Assembly (NCBI GenBank): GCA_022835595.1 | Contig: BQUP01000001.1 | Span: forward strand, 2,418,001 to 2,482,000 | Source of the DNA: Cystobasidium ongulense | Taxonomy: Eukaryota; Basidiomycota; Cystobasidiomycetes; Cystobasidiales; Cystobasidiaceae | DNA length: 64,000 nucleotides | Direction of reading: 5' to 3' | In this document: one piece after another, positions 62,253 through 64,000 of the stretch | Position numbering within the stretch: the stretch's first letter is position 1 | How the letters are laid out: the number at the start of each line of letters is the position of its first letter | Program-made: the position numbers and the translations under genes | Notes under the pieces: generated by a model | The model's database searches: none | Told to the model about the DNA's origin: nothing | Seen by the model: the letters and a program-made list of their open reading frames with translations, nothing else

Positions 62253-63921
62253 ATGCGAATGAGCGCACAGCAGCTCAAGCGGAAGCTCGCGGATTCGTCG
62301 CCAAGAGCTCTTCAGCCGCCAGCAAAGCAGCAAGTCAGACGCGACATGTCCACCACTCCCAAAATGCAACGACCCAAGACACTGGACAGTCTAGACATGT
62401 CAGTATGTATAAAACGGATTCAAATGCACTACTGACGCCTTGCGATCTTGCAGAACATGGCTCGGAACAAGTTCAGCTGCGCCTGGCAAAACCAGAAATA
62501 CATCTGGCTCGGCTCTCAGGCTGGACGGCGAGGTAGGCATCAGCTGGCCCGCCAGCTTGCTGGCCCTGCAGTCTGTAACCGGCACTAATCATTTAGTATA
62601 CAGATGTGGATGATTGACCTGGGTGAAGCTACTCAGCATCAAGTCCAACGTTCAAAATTACGAATTGGAACCGCCACCAAAATTGTAGGTATCCATTTTC
62701 ATTCATCGGGTGACTCGCGCTCTCAAATTTACAATTCAAATCCATAGTTCCTTACGCATATGCACGGAGATCATGCTTTTGGATTGGTACCCTTCCTTTG
62801 CGCTCTGGCAGATGGAGCGGGCGGCGTGCTAGAGGGAGCAGATTGGAGGGAACGCGAAGCTTTGAGATCGGTACGTTGCAGTTCCTGCTTTCTGGCACTG
62901 CTATTCCATATACTTATTGAGTGGATTCGATATGTAGCCCCCTGTGGATATCTACGGTCTTCGTGGCACCCGCCGGCTAATTAGAACCACACTCGAGTGT
63001 ACATATACAAAGCTTGCACGGCGGTATCGCGTCCATGAGCTTCTTTTCGAAAATGATGAACCTTTTGTCGGTCGTCCCCATCGGCAAGAAATGCCAGGAC
63101 GAGACCTAGTCATCAACTCTGAAGGGTATTGGCCTGATATATTGAGCGAAGACGACAAGATGCAAGCTTCAGCCGTTCCAATCAAGCATACAGTTCCATG
63201 TGTTGGCTTTGTCTTCAAAGAACACGCCCGACCAGAAACTATCAACGTAAAGGAACTTGAACCGCATTTGGTCCGAAACAAGGCCGCTCTCGCTCAAGCA
63301 CCATACAACCTACGCAATCATATGCAAGTTATTGGTATTCTGCAGAGAGAACAGGAACCTTACACACTACCAGACGGCACCGTCCTGCAACCGCCTGGCC
63401 TTACAGAAAATGGGCGGAAACTAGTGATTCTTGGGGATACATACGACGCTGAAAGTGAAGCTATGGATAAGGTAGCTATGGGCGCAGATCTATTGGTACA
63501 TGAAGCTACAAACGCTTTTCTCCCAGATCTAGAAGGAAAGGATGCCGACGCAGGAACCTATGAGGAGTTAGCTAAGAAGACTAAGTCACATGGTCACTCT
63601 ACACCGCAAGTCGCTGGCCGATTTGCAAAGCGAATCAATGCCAAGTCTCTCTTCTTGAACCACTTCAGCGCTCGATACGTAGATGCTGGGAGTACACTTG
63701 GAGGATCACTTCCAGTCCGTATCACAGATGAGGTGCAGGTCTCTGATCTAGGAGTCGAATGGAAACGAGATAAGGAGGAAAAGTTGTCGAGTGAAGATGA
63801 GGCAAGAATCGCCTGCATGAAGGAGATTGAGAAGCAGGCTTCGGATGTTTGGGAATCTGGCATCCGTGCTGTGGCTACGAGAGACTTCATGTCTGTTGTT
63901 ATAAAACGTCGGAAAAATTGA
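62253..63921 (+). CDS. tRNase Z (short, ELAC1-like metallo-beta-lactamase fold)
   Basis: Endonuclease that removes the 3' trailer of precursor tRNAs. The start at 62253 (MRMSAQQLKRKLADSSPRAL) is followed by exons joined as TLDSLDITWLGTSSAAPGKT, then SGSALRLDGEMWMIDLGEAT and SKLRIGTATKIFLTHMHGDH (introns at about 62399-62454, 62532-62605, 62691-62747). Zinc ligands are in HMHGDH near 62755, PIKHTVPCVGF near 63180, LGDTYDAE near 63430, VHEATNAF near 63495 and NHFSARY near 63660. HSTPQVAG near 63595 is a tRNase Z signature. The 3' half of the gene has no introns. The C-terminus is charged and ends VVIKRRKN. The N-terminal ~45 residues are basic and might target the nucleus or mitochondrion. Single-domain length (about 400 residues) indicates the short form. 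Confidence 0.92.
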
Positions 63922-64000
63922 GGTACTGTACTATTATGAACCTCGCGTAATGATAATTTACTTCAAAGGCTGGGAGTTTCACCAGAATGGAGTGGAATTG

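Overview
The window looks like an ordinary, gene-dense chromosome segment of a fungus, most probably a basidiomycete with very many short introns. Reasons: genes need splicing through many GT-AG introns of roughly 36-150 bases with CTAAC/CTGAC-like branch sites, several exons are tiny, and the gene set includes fungal families (Byr4 mitotic-exit GAP subunit, AAR2, soluble fumarate reductase fused to cytochrome b5, fungal P450 and sugar transporters). I cannot name the species. Gene boundaries below come from manual splicing of frames that match known families, so exon edges are models unless stated otherwise.

Layout. 1-1719: amino-acid permease, cut by the left edge. 2997-4921: AAR2 splicing factor. 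5852-8662: two divergent ribosomal protein genes, RPS29 (minus) and RPS16 (plus), the latter with an apparent one-nucleotide exon. 8568-11753: an island bounded by a ~97% identical inverted duplication of the RPS16 3' end, holding a coiled-coil gene and a fossil fragment of a Copia-type LTR retrotransposon. 12040-15379: RFC1. 16099-19122: RNase III-like protein with two dsRNA-binding-like regions. 19255-28559: acyl-CoA ligase, short-chain dehydrogenase, cytochrome P450 and sugar transporter, which may form a small metabolic cluster. 28743-34227: SurE-like nucleotidase, a coiled-coil orphan and an F-box-like protein. 34523-36116: secreted alpha/beta hydrolase. 37389-40083: fumarate reductase-cytochrome b5. 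41012-46770: DENN-domain protein. 47749-48577: AP-3 sigma. 48715-50631: DHH/DHHA1 phosphoesterase. 50989-54139: Byr4. 54493-56041: degenerate asparaginase-like gene. 57383-59600: poly(A)-binding protein. 60154-60897: orphan. 61019-62109: peroxisomal dienoyl-CoA isomerase-like. 62253-63921: tRNase Z.

Most genes are housekeeping: translation (RPS16, RPS29, PAB1), RNA processing (AAR2, tRNase Z, RNase III), replication and repair (RFC1, DHH protein), trafficking (AP-3, DENN) and cell cycle (Byr4). Two enzymes, the acyl-CoA ligase and the enoyl-CoA hydratase-fold protein, end in AKL, a peroxisomal import tripeptide, and both fit fatty-acid breakdown. I see no CRISPR, no tRNA or rRNA gene I can support, and no intact mobile element. 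The most striking observations are the predicted one-nucleotide exon in RPS16, a run of microexons in the sugar transporter, and the inverted RPS16 duplication.
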